Shown: one piece after another, positions 46,121-57,921 of the stretch
How positions within the stretch are numbered: the first letter of the stretch is position 1
Layout: each line of letters begins with the position of its first letter
Assembly (NCBI GenBank): GCA_963678705.1
Contig: OY783213.1
Span: forward strand, 10,606,451-10,670,450
Source: Panorpa germanica
Lineage: Eukaryota > Arthropoda > Insecta > Mecoptera > Panorpidae
Direction of reading: 5' to 3'
Length of the DNA stretch: 64,000 bases
Notes under the pieces: generated by a model
Seen by the model: only the letters and a program-made list of their open reading frames with translations
What the model was told of the DNA's origin: nothing
Databases searched by the model: none
Made by a program: the position numbers and the translations under genes

Positions 46121-46742
46121 CATTAGTACATTTTATAGTGCGGTAAATCCTTTCTCTGTTACCTCTTACACTGTTTACATTCACACCATTCACAATGCGT
46201 TCAATGACTTCCATGCAGACCAGTGAACGCTTATTTCAGATAAATCCAATACATTATTGTTACAAAGACAAAAAGCATAGGAAACATAGCTAAATTTGTA
46301 GATAATCAATATTCCGTTTCAAAAAAATATTTATGTTTATAATTGAAGTATACAAATAGATGAGCCAAAAATAACACGAAATGTAAAATATTTTAACCAG
46401 TTGTCAAACGCTGTGGTTGCTTCTGGGTACAAGAAATCAGCAAAACACAGTCGGCAAAAATATATAAACTTGTGTCAACATTTCCGGTGTACGTTTGAAC
46501 TATAGTTAACACAGTCATAAATATTTTGTAAGCGACGCGCCAGCCTTGATAACTATGTTGCCAGAATTTAAAGGAAACTGGAATAAATGTATTTATAAAA
46601 CTTCTGGGCTATCTGATATTAATATTTAATTTGTTAACAATCACATATTTAATGTCATTCGAAAATTATCTACTTTTTAAGGTTTAAATCTTTGCTACTT
46701 TTATTAAGAATAATATTGTTTTATGTTTTACTTTATTATTTA

Positions 46743-46981
46743 GGCTCCTATTTTGTAACTGCTTACCTGACGTCCGTTAACTCCTGACGATTTTTCAAAG
46801 ACCTATATTTTCTAAATTAAGCTATGTAAGTTTACACAAAACTATCAGGATACCTTAAATAAAGAACAAAATGGATCCCATACCTTGAAACTGGCATAAG
46901 TAGCCTAATTTGTAAATTATAGGGCTTTGAAAAATCGTCAGGAGTTAACAGACGTCAGGTAAGCAGTTACAAAATAGACCC
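46743..46981. mobile_element. MITE with about 58-bp inverted repeats
   Basis: The arms at 46743-46800 and 46922-46981 are near-identical inverted copies (core TTTTGTAACTGCTTACCTGA). The flanking TTTA is present on both sides (46739-46742 and 46982-46985). The 239-bp body is non-coding. The GGGTCTATTTTG-like ends and short AT-rich duplication would fit a Harbinger relative, but that is a guess. Confidence 0.75.
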
Positions 46982-46985
46982 TTTA

Positions 46986-47680
46986 GTTTTGGAACGTCAT
47001 GTAATTTACATATTTAATTTAATGTACTTATGGAACAGATGGTAGTAATATATATCTAATAAAATAACATTTGGCATTAGAATCAATAAATTCATTTTAG
47101 AAATCAATGCCATCTATTTTCGAAATCAAGCACTATTTTACTAATGATTTTTTAAAACAAGTTTATTAATAACAATTAATAACAATAACATTTAACATTA
47201 ATATACATATTTCATCTTTACGCAATTAGTATAAATTTACCGCGGTCCAGGATATCTATTTATAGAGCTAAGTAATTAATGAGTTTTTACATAAGCAGAC
47301 GTTTGTGACAGCTGTAATAAATGCTAATGACCTAATTGTACATATACTTAAGATAAAGATAAAAAGATAATATTTGATCTAAATATGATTTTAAATTTTT
47401 AATGAAGATTAATTACTTCTTATTTCTGCAGCTGAAAAACAATAAAATTATTTTGAAAATAATTTAAATTGCGCGCGTATCACATGAAAATATTTTATTT
47501 AATAGTGACATCTCTATTTTAAATCTAGAACACTTCGAGACAAAGTTTGCTAATTTCTTTTCCAAAATATTTTAATTGAAAGCAAATTCACTGCGAGTTC
47601 GTTATGATTTGTTTAAACTAACATAAATTAACATATTTTTTAAACCAAATTATTTATTAAAACAATTTTTGTTGTTATAG
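46986..47680. other. Non-genic; ends in a good splice acceptor
   Basis: AT-rich with no coding frame. It closes with TTTTTGTTGTTATAG at 47680, the acceptor for the exon-like stretch that follows. Confidence 0.4.
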
Positions 47681-47864
47681 ATGATATACTTAATACATCC
47701 AAATATCAAAAGGTGATTTATAAAATCATCTATCTCCGCCCTTTGGAATTCAACAACCTATCAAAATGCAGGAGTCAAGGATCTCTGTTTACCACCTACA
47801 CCAGAGGATTAACCGAGTCCAAAAGTTATTTTTATTTTTAATGTATGTGTCTTGTTTTTTGTAA
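47681..47864 (+). pseudogene. Second sarcolamban-like exon, frame disturbed
   Basis: After the acceptor ending at 47680, an ATG at 47766 lies in a context (TCAAAATGCAGGA) identical to the sarcolamban start at 35314. By eye about 31 of 39 columns match across the two starts, with one extra base in this copy. Because of that base, the conserved ACCACCTAC (T-T-Y in sarcolamban) is out of frame with the ATG. The frame as it stands gives a 32-residue peptide starting MQESRISVYHLHQ and ending in a hydrophobic LFLFLMYVSCFL, with stop at 47862-47864. It could be a decayed duplicate or a rapidly changed second peptide of the same transcript. Confidence 0.4.
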
Positions 47865-49362
47865 CAGAATGTGATGCGTGCTCTTTATTTTATTTTTATG
47901 ATTTTTTTTTTCTTAGTTTATAAAAAACATTCTAGTAAGAGACATTAATTATTTTATAAGAAAAATCATTTTAAAAAGTAGATTAGAATAACACAATAAA
48001 AATATTAAAATTAATGTCTACTACTAATTATATGTACAATGCAAAACTATTATAAAATTGAAACTACACGTATACAAATTATAAATTATTTATTATGTAT
48101 ATAAAAATAAAAAATAAAGATTTATAAATAATGTTGTGTCATTACTTGCACTCGTTTCTTATAGTTAATAAGGCCATGTGTAAGGCATGTATAAGATTTA
48201 ATTAGTTAAATGCAAATTGTATTGAAAATCACTCAAATTATATCACATTATAACCGGAAAGTAAATTGCAGTAGGAGTGGTTGACTACTCGCTTTATAGT
48301 AGGCGGATTTTAGCTAAATTATGAAAAGCGATTTAGAGAAATAATTCCCGACAGATCCCATTGAACTGCACTTTTACACAATTGATAATATCTTCTAAAT
48401 ATTATGACAAATAAAAAATAAGTAGACTTCTGTAGTTCAGATAAGGCATCTTTATTTCAAACTAAGGATATCATCCAGTAGTATTACGAAAACAAACCAA
48501 AATGTTATTTACTCTAAATCAATGCTCCTCTAGGTATTTTATATCACTCGCAGTTATTCATTTAAATGAAAAACACAGATTGACACCGGATATTATTGAA
48601 GCTATAATAATAAATTAACCCTGGCCGACCTTTTTTAACCCAACAGGTTTAAAAGTTTTCTCATATTAATATTAAAAATGCACTTATAAATAATTTGCAT
48701 TATTATCCCACATTACACATTAGGAAATTGTTACTATATAATCAGAACAAATACCAAATTATATTTGATTGATTGAAACTAGAAAATGCACAAATTAATT
48801 GCATTCTTTATTTGTACAAATATAATATAGATTTACATGATTACAGGTTTCGAAATCTGTATTATCAATATTATATATTATACATATATATCATTAATTA
48901 CCCAATATATTTTATCTTTAAAAATATTTATTATATTTCAGATAACATTAGTAAGAAGAGTTAGTTCATTTGTTAAAGGCATATGATATAATACTAGGAT
49001 TTATATATAAAAGATATATTCACAAAAAATAATAACCACGTTTAGAGTCTACATAACTGCAAATTAACTACAAAAAGCAGTAATGCAGGATACAAAATGT
49101 AGTATATTAGGTAAAATGGTTTACGTAACAGGTAACTTTTGTTATTTTAAATAATGTAGATAGAAGCAGTGTTTAGCGGGTTATTTTAGGGTAGCCGATA
49201 GTTCGGTTTTATTGAAAATAATTCTCTAAAAACCGTCTAATATTAAAAAGCATCGAAAAAAAGTTGCAATATATGTAGAGGTTTAAGTATCGCTATCGTA
49301 CTAAACTACTCTCACCATCAAACGAGCTTAAAATAGTGGATATATCTTTCATAATATATAAC
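47865..49362. other. Non-genic AT-rich spacer
   Basis: No supported gene. Several AATAAA-like motifs occur around 47995-48120 and could serve the exon upstream. Confidence 0.45.
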
Positions 49363-49440
49363 GAGGGTAGTCTCAAAAGTTATCGGCCCAATACGTTCTC
49401 AAATACGAGTATGTCGTAGAAAAATAAATGACAACCCTAA
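49363..49440 (+). mobile_element. Mariner-like terminus, fragment
   Basis: The sequence TAACGAGGGTAGTCTCAAAA followed by GTTATCGGCCC has the form of a mariner terminal repeat after a TA (family form GAGGGTRGTCCCAAAAGT). No transposase or second terminus is seen. Confidence 0.35.
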
Positions 49441-49727
49441 ATCACTCGAGTTGACGTTGTTAAAAATTACATGTTAATCTATATATATATATAGATATTT
49501 AAATAGATCTATATGTGTCACTAATTCTGAGACTATGCCCGTATATATTTGATTCCAAAATTACATATATATGTTACATAAAATACAGTACATTATCAAT
49601 ATTAATTTCATTTTAGTAAACATATTATGTAAATATATATAAACATAGATGTACAAAAGATTATAAACAATCAATATATTTTATGTTATAATGCTTCGTA
49701 ATACACATAGAGTGATTATTTTATTCT

Positions 49728-49976
49728 ATGCTAACTATTTGTTGCATAATAATAGTTGAAAAGTGTATATCTAAAATTTTAAATGCAAAATTAATTTCAG
49801 AGATCATATTAGGTTTGTATTTTACGTCACTCTTCTCCACATACAAAACTATTGCTGTCAATCCGTATCAAATTAATAAGAAAAATGCATTTTTAAGACT
49901 TATGTCAATGGTTTCTGGTTCGATCCTCGGACCAGCATTTTACATTGCGCTTATAATCATAAAACTTATGAAGTAG
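49728..49976 (+). CDS. Hypothetical 82-residue membrane protein
   Basis: An open frame with two or three hydrophobic stretches (around residues 1-12, 24-36 and 64-79) and a polar middle (NPYQINKKNAFLR). I recognise no family. A possible acceptor inside it (TTAATTTCAG at about 49799) would trim the first 24 residues. In DNA this AT-rich, hydrophobic frames arise easily, so it may be spurious. The ordered, mixed composition of the second half is the main reason to list it. Confidence 0.25.
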   Translation: MLTICCIIIVEKCISKILNAKLISEIILGLYFTSLFSTYKTIAVNPYQINKKNAFLRLMSMVSGSILGPAFYIALIIIKLMK

Positions 49977-49979
49977 CGA

Positions 49980-50798
49980 TATAGCCTATAAATATGGCCT
50001 ATAAGTCAATGTTAAACAAAATTCAATTAAAAAATAGAAAATCATGTCAGCTTTCTTGTTAATTTGATAAGGAATAACTACAAAAACAGTTTTATGTTTA
50101 CAACAGATTGCAGAATAATACAAACCTACTATAAACTAAACTAGCGTAAATTTTAATAAATATAATATAATCCTAAACAAAATAATTATGATATCGTAGA
50201 TAAAAATCACCAAGCAGTAAATATAATTACAATTCATTAGTCTTAGCAAAAATATACTCATTTGCGCCATTAATATTTAAGCAAGCTTTCATAATCTAAA
50301 ATTTACTTGGTCCACTAAATAAATATAATAAATCAATATAAATTAAGCGGTTTAAGCTTCATATCATATAAAATAAAGGTAGTAAATAATTATTATTGCA
50401 TATCGGCCATTTATGTGCCTTATATATAGACTGCCATTATCACTTAGTTTGTAGTTTGGAAGAATTATTTTTCAACTTCTTAATTTGTTTATATTCTATT
50501 TCATTCAATACCGTAATTAAATAAATGTTCAATACGCGACATCAGTGATAAATTAACATGTGGAATACAATTAAATAATAAATATATAAAACTAAATACA
50601 GTTAATAACTTGTGCGATTAAGTATTGTATTGTACAAACCTAAATTAATAATACTTTTAATTTCGATACTTAAAAATTGCACACTGGACAAAGAGAAAGT
50701 GTTAAAAGAGACTTTCAAAATATAATTAAAAGTTATGTTCTTTATAAAAGTTGAATTTTAAAAATATGTTTTGGAAGTTGTACACATACTTTACATGC
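49980..50798. other. Non-genic AT-rich spacer
   Basis: I see nothing that I can support here. Confidence 0.5.
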
Positions 50799-51052
50799 AT
50801 ATCGATCATTCAGTTAATTGAGACAACTGCGAATTTTGAGTTCAGAGATAACGGCAATAGAAATATTTTATTTGTATGCATTCTAGCGGTATCCGACAAG
50901 TTTATTTGCATCATAATTTGGTTTGGTTGCATTTAGAGTTATCTGAGTATTGCATCAGATAGAGAGTATTACCCTTTTACATAAAACGCCATACATAACT
51001 GAAATTTCGATTTTTTGCAGTTGTCTCACTAACGATCGATATATTTCAGATA
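50799..51052. mobile_element. TATCGATC-type MITE, both ends present
   Basis: The left end ATATCGATCATTCAGTTAAT followed by GAGACAACTGC is mirrored at the right end (GCAGTTGTCTCACTAACGATCGATAT). The arms are imperfect over about 33 bp. The body is about 254 bp and non-coding. The left end matches 6935-7010. Confidence 0.6.
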
Positions 51053-51461
51053 GGAACGTCCTAAATCGCTAAATATTTAGATAAATATACCTCTAGTAAA
51101 TTAAAGGTTCAGCCCAAGAACATGTCAGCGATTTTACTAAGTGCTATAAAAGTGTCTGAGTTTAAAGTAATACATTTCAGCTCAGAAAGGTTGTTAAAAC
51201 GGATTTTTTTGAATACATTGTATGTCTTTGCTTTTCCAACAATGTAATCTAATAATTATAATCTTCTAACTTATAAAATATATTTTTGACTATACTAAAA
51301 CATGATTTAAAAAAATAATTCTCAAATAAATAATCAGAAAAGTTGACTTAATTATTATATACCATTTTTATGTAAAAAATTACTGACTAATTTAAATGCC
51401 AATTTTTGGATGAAATAAATAAATAAAATCTGTTATGTTTTGAACATAACAGTCCGACTGT
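51053..51461. other. 3' flank of ARL6IP6
   Basis: No gene. It probably includes the ARL6IP6 3' untranslated region. On the minus strand, AATAAA-like motifs (TTTATT on plus) are not sharply placed. Confidence 0.4.
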
Positions 51462-52147
51462 TTACATAAAATCACAAAACAGCATCAATATAAATACCAG
51501 AACACCACTTAAAATAGCCATGGCGTATCCAAGATGAACTGACGCAACTGGGGCATTTCCATATCTGAAAAACACCAAACAAGGTAAATTGCACATAAGT
51601 TGTAATTGATAAAAATGCATTAGACTTGTTATGTTATAATCAATATAATATGCACCTTTGTTTAACTTTTGAAAATGGTGATGGAGGATTCAGTCCAGGA
51701 GTTCTACTATCCAAATAAACAATGATCCAACTGAATAAAGTAACAGCTACACCACATGCAGCAGGTTTTAATAAAGGTAAAACTGGTTTTAAAATAGGTG
51801 TGACAGATCTGGACCATTTATACGAAAAATATTCTTGTCCAGCAGCTTCAACCCAGTCATAACGAAACAATTGTTTTGGAAAAAATGTATCCAGAAACCG
51901 ATCTCCTGCAAATACAATAACGCAATTATACTAAATATATTACTGAATTTTATCAATATATTATGAACTTACTATATGAAAAGTATAACTTTGTAATTAT
52001 GACAGCTAATGTCGCAGTAAAAATCAAATATTTCAGAAGCTTGGTTATGGTCTTAAGTTCTTCTGATGATTCCTCACTTTCTATTTCACTCTTGTTTGCA
52101 AATTTTCTGTTTCCATTAGTAACGTGATATTCTTTTACCTGTGTCAT
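51462..52147 (-). CDS. ARL6IP6: ARL6IP6 homologue (ADP-ribosylation factor-like 6-interacting protein 6)
   Basis: Three minus-strand exons, 52147-51973, 51905-51656 and 51564-51462, join in frame (GTAAGT and GTGCAT donors, TTTGCAG and TTTTTCAG acceptors) to give about 175 residues. The C-terminal half aligns with the vertebrate protein: FSWIIVYLDSRTPGLNPPSP against its F-S-W...Y-F-D-S-x2-P-G-x-x-P-P-T-P, then GYAMAIL-S-G near the end. Three membrane segments are visible, at about residues 38-58, 110-127 and 154-172. The acidic N-terminus (SEIESEESSEEL) is cytosolic-like. The family is a poorly characterised ER or nuclear-envelope protein that binds the ARL6 GTPase. The vertebrate protein is longer at its N-terminus. 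Confidence 0.85.
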
Positions 52148-54000
52148 TTTTAAACTTTAAATTTATCTAATATGTATTTATTGTGTTATTATTTTTTATA
52201 GAAAGTTCTAAAGGCTTCTAGTAGCAATGTCACTTTGATTGTTTGTTTACATAAGACTTATTTTTAGATACACTATAATCACTGCAAACTAGATGGCACT
52301 GGATGTTTCTTGCTTTTATCAAACAGAAGCTAGGTCACTGTAATGGATAGTGTGAATCTTTGATGAATATAAATCTTTATTTTTATTTTTAAATTCTAAA
52401 CAAATCAAATGTTACTCTACATAATAATGTATTATACATTCTTTTATAAAGGAAAACAAACTTAGAAGTTCACTGAAACACCCAGAACCACCATTATTTA
52501 ATGTATTGTTTTGTAAAACAAATGCACATACTGAAAGTGCAATAATATCATCACGTTGTATTATAAAAAACACGAGTGTTACTAAATAAATTTTCACAAC
52601 TCCACATTCATAGCAAGCTTACATCGTTGTCTAATAAGTTATATTATAATCTATTTGAATCTATTACTAAACAATCAACATCAGAAAGCGTAGCGGTGAT
52701 TCTAAAATCGAATCCGAAAACAGAAGAGCGTTGCATCAACGTTTCAACAATTTTGTAAATTGTGCAGTCAGTAAATAATTTTTGCTAAATATTTATATAA
52801 GAAAATTCTTTAAAATGCTGATTTCATAATATTTTATTTTTCTTTAAATATAAAAGTACAATAAGATATGGTCCCAAAAAAAAAGTTATATTCTTTGTTA
52901 TATAGATGATTAAGTTAACATAACTTATAGAATTCTGAAATTAGGCAAATTACAAATAAAATTTATAAATGCGTCTGTAATAAGAAATTAATAATTTAAT
53001 AGGCGCTACATATATTCTATTTCAGAATTGATGAAGTAGATGAATGTAATTTTAATAATGTTATACTCGTATTTTAATGACTAATAATTCTCCTTTGCAC
53101 AGCTAATTTAACCTATAACAATAAGTTTATTTTTCAATTTAGGTTTGATCTGAGAACGCAACAAAAAGTTTTTCTTTAATAAATTATGATTAAATCATCG
53201 CCTTCAGCTTCAGCTACAGCTACAGCTACTAACCTTGTTCTAGATACAATTCTATATAAACATGAGAATTAATTAGACTCGTTGCTTGTATTAGTCAAAT
53301 AAAGTATTATCAAACAGTAAACAACATAATTAGTAACAGTTGACAAATATCAATACATAGCATTTAAGTAAATAACCCATTAAGATGGTATATTTGCTTA
53401 TTATTCGTGACTATGGAAAATTATTTAACAAATTCAAGAACAATATAATAACTCAAATATCTTTCTTTCTTTCAGCAAATCTAACTGACTCGCAAAAATA
53501 TTAATTACATGCGTAAAATGCATGTAGCAAATAAGGAACTTATACATAAATATTACATAATTGTTACATGTTTAATGGAAATATATTTTTAAACAAAATA
53601 CAAATAAATTTTAATAAAATAATAGTTGATTAAAAATATAATACGAATGTATTTAGCAGAATATACAATAAAAATTAGAAATAAACATATAGGCCTGACA
53701 TTACAGCATTACATTACATTATTAAGTAATTCATTGATGATATATTAAATGTATATTGAAATAAAAATTAAATTTCGCACTTGAATGTTATAAATTATAA
53801 AAACTTTATAAAATTTGCTTTTAATAAGTTAAGTATAAATCTACTTAATGAGTTTCAAGTAAACCCTACAAAACAATATTTATAAATTGTATTATAAAAA
53901 AATGTCTTTTAGTTAAAGAGTTTATATTATTTTAAAAATGTTTTAACTTATGGTATTCACGGCCAGTTGGTGCTTTGGTAATTCACTGAAAAGAGTTTTC
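52148..54000. other. Intergenic between ARL6IP6 and cyclin Y
   Basis: AT-rich. It should hold the ARL6IP6 promoter and the cyclin Y 3' untranslated region. A short CAGCTA repeat (TTCAGCTTCAGCTACAGCTA) lies at about 53203-53230. No further gene is seen. Confidence 0.5.
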
Positions 54001-55038
54001 CTATGAAAGAATTGCCACACTTTTACGGTGCCCACCAGGATTATTAACATTATCCAGACTTGACCATTTCTTAATACCGTTCCTCAACATTTCTTGCGTG
54101 ATGCGATCCTGCACTGCCAATGATGTTGCTTCTAATTTCTGGGCCCTTTCTTTACTTAAAGGCTCTCCTGGAAACGAGAGATCATTCGCTTCAGCAAGAG
54201 TACGCAAATCGAAATAATACTTCGCATAAACACTACTTGGAACATTTATATTAAATTGTAACAATTCCAAAAATTGTCTTTCCAACTCGTTCATATCTTC
54301 AATCGATAAGTCTTTTAATATTTGGCAGTAGTCTATATTCCAAATTGCTTGATCGTCCATTACTTTGCTCGCGAGAAGTACTGCACCAAGAACAATTCTT
54401 TTCCAATTTGAAGCTGAAATATCTATCTCTACATACGTTAGTAATCTTTCCAGATAAATGAGTGTAATAATGGCACACTCTGCAGTTAACTGTGCCGCAT
54501 TAAACATAGTGCGTACGAACTTGTAAATCTGTCGGTGTTCCGGATTATGTTTGCTGTATTCATCAGACACAGGCTCTTTACTTAAGGGATGCAGCTTCTC
54601 ATCAAAAATATCTAAAGATCTTTCACTAGTACGATTCTTTATATGATAATAAATAGCTAGAGCGACACATTTAACAGTATTCTTTAGATTTGGTTGAGAC
54701 ACTGTACTGTCGTCTAGATAAATAGTAGAACAGGAACTACTTTTCTTTAATCCACGTAAATCTGATGCAGATTTTCTCAATTCAGCTATTTGATGCTGAC
54801 TACGTTTACGGCCAAGCCCATTTCCAGCTCGTTCCATAAACAATGTTTGTGCCGATGGATGTGCACTTGGATCAGGTTCTCCACTTCCTGGTTCACGTTC
54901 GCTAATGTGTTGTAAATTAGGTGCACTAGCTTCACGTTCTCCATCTAATCTGTCGGCTGGACCCCCTACAACTAGAGGTCGTGGTTTACGAGTAGCTGGT
55001 GGAGTACTGTGTGTACAACAGCTATGTGAGTTACCCAT
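54001..55038 (-). CDS. CycY: Cyclin Y
   Basis: An intact single-exon frame of 345 residues. It begins MGNSHSCC, with Gly2 for N-myristoylation and Cys7/Cys8 for palmitoylation, as in human CCNY, which is thereby held at the plasma membrane. The conserved serine-rich block [20 protein letters not shown] (about 100-119) contains the 14-3-3/CDK phosphosites of the family. The cyclin box spans about 170-270 ([54 protein letters not shown]). The C-terminus SVAILS matches family ends. Cyclin Y activates CDK14/CDK16 (Eip63E in Drosophila) and promotes Wnt co-receptor phosphorylation. No coding intron is present. It is head to head with PDCL. Confidence 0.95.
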   Translation of the reverse strand: MGNSHSCCTHSTPPATRKPRPLVVGGPADRLDGEREASAPNLQHISEREPGSGEPDPSAHPSAQTLFMERAGNGLGRKRSQHQIAELRKSASDLRGLKKSSSCSTIYLDDSTVSQPNLKNTVKCVALAIYYHIKNRTSERSLDIFDEKLHPLSKEPVSDEYSKHNPEHRQIYKFVRTMFNAAQLTAECAIITLIYLERLLTYVEIDISASNWKRIVLGAVLLASKVMDDQAIWNIDYCQILKDLSIEDMNELERQFLELLQFNINVPSSVYAKYYFDLRTLAEANDLSFPGEPLSKERAQKLEATSLAVQDRITQEMLRNGIKKWSSLDNVNNPGGHRKSVAILS

Positions 55039-56326
55039 GATTATTAAAATAAATAGAAAAAATCTTATTGGAAAAACTCAAATTAAGATCGCATGTCGAT
55101 AAATAAAATAATTTAAAAGATATTAGTCATTATAGTAATAGCACCACTTTGTTTAATATTGTTAAAACAATTTGTCATTATAAATTTATAATATTAAAAT
55201 CACTATATTTGGAACGCTTTAAGTTACATGAATTTAAATTTTTCATTTTAGCACTTATTCAACAATTTACTCAGACATAATATAACACAATACAAATTAC
55301 GAAGAAAGCAATATTACTTAATTAAAACTATTGCTGACTAGTTAGACGTTTTCAATAGATGACTAATTTACTGATTAGATCGGAAGTGTCAGAATTCTTG
55401 GCACAGAGATGCATGGCTGAAGACGATAATAAGCTTGAGTTGAATTGCCTGAAACAAATACTTTTGTCAAAACGTATCTATAGTGATTAAAAACTAAATA
55501 ACATTTGAAGTTTAATATTTGTAATTGAACTATAAAAAAATATTATTTCACTACCGAATCACTGCGATATTACAATTTCACAAAACATGAAAGGTGTTTC
55601 TTATACTATTCTTTTTTTTATAAAAATGTGTTTCTTCTACAATTGTATCTATTTTATCAAACTTAATGTTTTAATTAATAGTTAGACTACGCCTATATTT
55701 CTTTCAATATGCCGGTAGCAAATATAATTCTTATGTCTTACTTATCATTACAGATGTAATGTTACAGTTAATACAAATTACATTAAAATATATCTAAAAG
55801 ATATACTTACATATAAGTTTTATAATGTATCAGATAATTAATTAAGCAATTAACACATCACTTGAAAAATGAACGGCCATTTACATATCATTTTCAATCA
55901 TTCTCTAATCAGCATCCTATAAATCCATGTTTACCAACTCAACCACAACATATGATAGCCATCTGTAGTCAAATAGCTAGCAGAGATAGCTAGACGTTAA
56001 ATAATTTAAAATAAATATTACAAAACTATTAAATGTATGATTATTAAAATAAAATAATAAACAAATAATAATATAATATGTAATATATAGTACGAGTTTT
56101 AAATCAGTAAATTTACAAAATAGTCTGCTAAATATATTCTTATTCCAATCAATAGCACCATCTATGAACATTTCTGGAGTTAATGACCTAGATTTATTTA
56201 TTCATGTAAATATTTTTCGTCTAACTTGACAGCAGAGATAATACTTGACAGGTGACAATATTGACAAATGTTCCATTAAAAAGTCGCTTGTTATAACCTA
56301 TTTGATTTGTTTATTCTTATTTTCAG
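55039..56326. other. Head-to-head interval between cyclin Y and PDCL
   Basis: This 1.3-kb interval must hold both promoters. On the minus strand an acceptor (GTATTTGTTTCAG) ends at 55449, so 55448 downward may be a cyclin Y leader exon. It contains a 20-codon upstream frame (55414-55352, MHLCAKNSDTSDLISKLVIY). On the plus strand, CTTGACAG/GTGACA at 56252 and TTCTTATTTTCAG at 56326 could bound a short PDCL leader intron. No TATA element is convincing. Confidence 0.4.
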
Positions 56327-56338
56327 TATATTTAAATA

Positions 56339-57202
56339 ATGGCAACTCTTGATGATAAAATATTGGGTGAAAAAATCCATAATTATTGCAGCAGTAGTGA
56401 AGATGAGGGTGAATGTGATTCTGACGAGGAACCTAAGCAAAGCAGTGGTAAAATAAGTTCTTTAATCGATAAAACTGGAGCCACTTTACCGAACCCTTCC
56501 CAATGGGGCGGAACCTCAGCTAACACTGGTCCAAAAGGAGTTATAAAAGATTGGCAACGATTTAAACAAATTGAAGTTGAAAAACGTGCAGAGCAAGATC
56601 GGGAAAGGTTAGATCTTATAAAAAAGTTAAGCATTACTTGCGCCTCAGCAAAAGATGAAGAAAAGTTGAAAGAGCAGGAAGAACTCGAAAATGACTTAGA
56701 TGCTGAATTTAATAATGATGAATTTTTGCTTCAATATCAGAGACAACGTATGAGTGAAATGTTGGCACTACAAAAAAGAATGCCAAGGTTTGGACGTGTA
56801 ATTTACTTGCAGGATGGAGCAGCATTTCTTGATGCTATTGATAAAGAAAATAAGGATGTTACCATTATTATTCATATCTTTGAAGAGCGCTTGACTGCGT
56901 GTGCCGCTATGAATGCAAGTTTAATTGCCCTGGCGCTAGATTATTCTATGGTAAAATTCTGTAAAATGTTGGGGTCAGCAGCAGGAGTCAGTAAAAAATT
57001 TAAAGTTAGTGGTCTACCTGCCCTTCTCGTTTACAAAGGTGGACAGTTGATCGGAAATTTTGTACGAGTGTCTGACGATCTTGGTGATGACTTCATTGCT
57101 CCTGATGTTGAAAGTTTTCTCAAAGAACATGCTATGTTACCAGATCGTACTCATGTGCCGCAAATTGTATCATGCCAGACCAATGATAGTGATTCTGATT
57201 GA
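56339..57202 (+). CDS. PDCL: Phosducin-like protein (PhLP1/PDCL)
   Basis: A single-exon frame of 287 residues (human PDCL is 301). It starts MATLDDKILGEK as in vertebrates. An acidic serine cluster at 18-30 (SSSEDEGECDSDE) corresponds to the casein kinase 2 region of PhLP1. NTGPKGVIKDWQRFK (62-76) is the G-beta-gamma-binding helix 1 motif. A coiled, charged linker follows, then a thioredoxin-like domain at about 145-265 (VIYLQDGAAFLDAIDKE, LPALLVYKGGQLIGNFVRV). PhLP1 works with the CCT chaperonin to fold and release G-beta subunits for assembly with G-gamma. A possible leader intron ends 12 bases before the start. Confidence 0.95.
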   Translation: MATLDDKILGEKIHNYCSSSEDEGECDSDEEPKQSSGKISSLIDKTGATLPNPSQWGGTSANTGPKGVIKDWQRFKQIEVEKRAEQDRERLDLIKKLSITCASAKDEEKLKEQEELENDLDAEFNNDEFLLQYQRQRMSEMLALQKRMPRFGRVIYLQDGAAFLDAIDKENKDVTIIIHIFEERLTACAAMNASLIALALDYSMVKFCKMLGSAAGVSKKFKVSGLPALLVYKGGQLIGNFVRVSDDLGDDFIAPDVESFLKEHAMLPDRTHVPQIVSCQTNDSDSD

Positions 57203-57921
57203 ACAATTATGTGACTACTATTTTAATTGAGAAAGCATAATGTATTAACTAAAATAATAACTAGTTAAGATAGTTGACAAATCTAATCATTGTTGAACTT
57301 ATGCAATTTGCAAAGCTTCATCAACGTATTTATGTAAAATCTCAATTTAAGTGTCGTTCTTATACTTATGTTCTTTAAATATATTCGTATATTAAAAACA
57401 TTTTGATATTAATATTATCATATTTTTATTTTATAATGTTTAGCTGAAAAATAATATCTTGCATTTATAAAATATTTATACTTAACAAAACAAAAAAATT
57501 ACATTTGATGAATAGTAATTTAATAAATATTATACCACCAGCTCATATTTGTCTTTAAATGATATTTTAAAAATATATTTTATTCATATTTAAGTTTTAT
57601 TTGTGGTTTATGAATAAACCACAAATAAGCAATTAGCAAAGATTTAAACAATATAGAAAATGGAAATGATGATTGCGCCTACCATTTTCTAAATGCAAAG
57701 ATTACTACCTTTCTTTTCTCGTTTCTATGCTTTAATTAATGCTGATGAGTTTTTTAATTATAAATTTGTGAATCTTTAATAGCATATATGAATTTAAATA
57801 ATAATTATTTTCCAGTGACATCAATTTTGAATACAGGACATATGCTTCATGTCTCGTATGTGTCAATAATCAGTTTGTTGGTAACAGTGCATCAAACCAA
57901 ACTATTTTGGAAACCGGCAAA
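57203..57921. other. Intergenic between PDCL and Fsn
   Basis: PDCL 3' untranslated DNA is followed by AT-rich spacer. A small inverted repeat (TTTGTGGTTTATGAATAAACCACAAA) spans about 57599-57624. A possible acceptor for a Fsn leader exon (TTATTTTCCAG) ends near 57815. Confidence 0.45.

Noticed and set aside
49905-49935. GGTTCGATCCTCGG resembling a tRNA B box
   Set aside because: There is no A box at the right distance and no cloverleaf can be drawn. It falls inside an open frame.
57907-57921. Five-codon N-terminal extension of Fsn (METGK in frame from a TTG)
   Set aside because: It needs a non-ATG start and the family begins close to the ATG at 57922.
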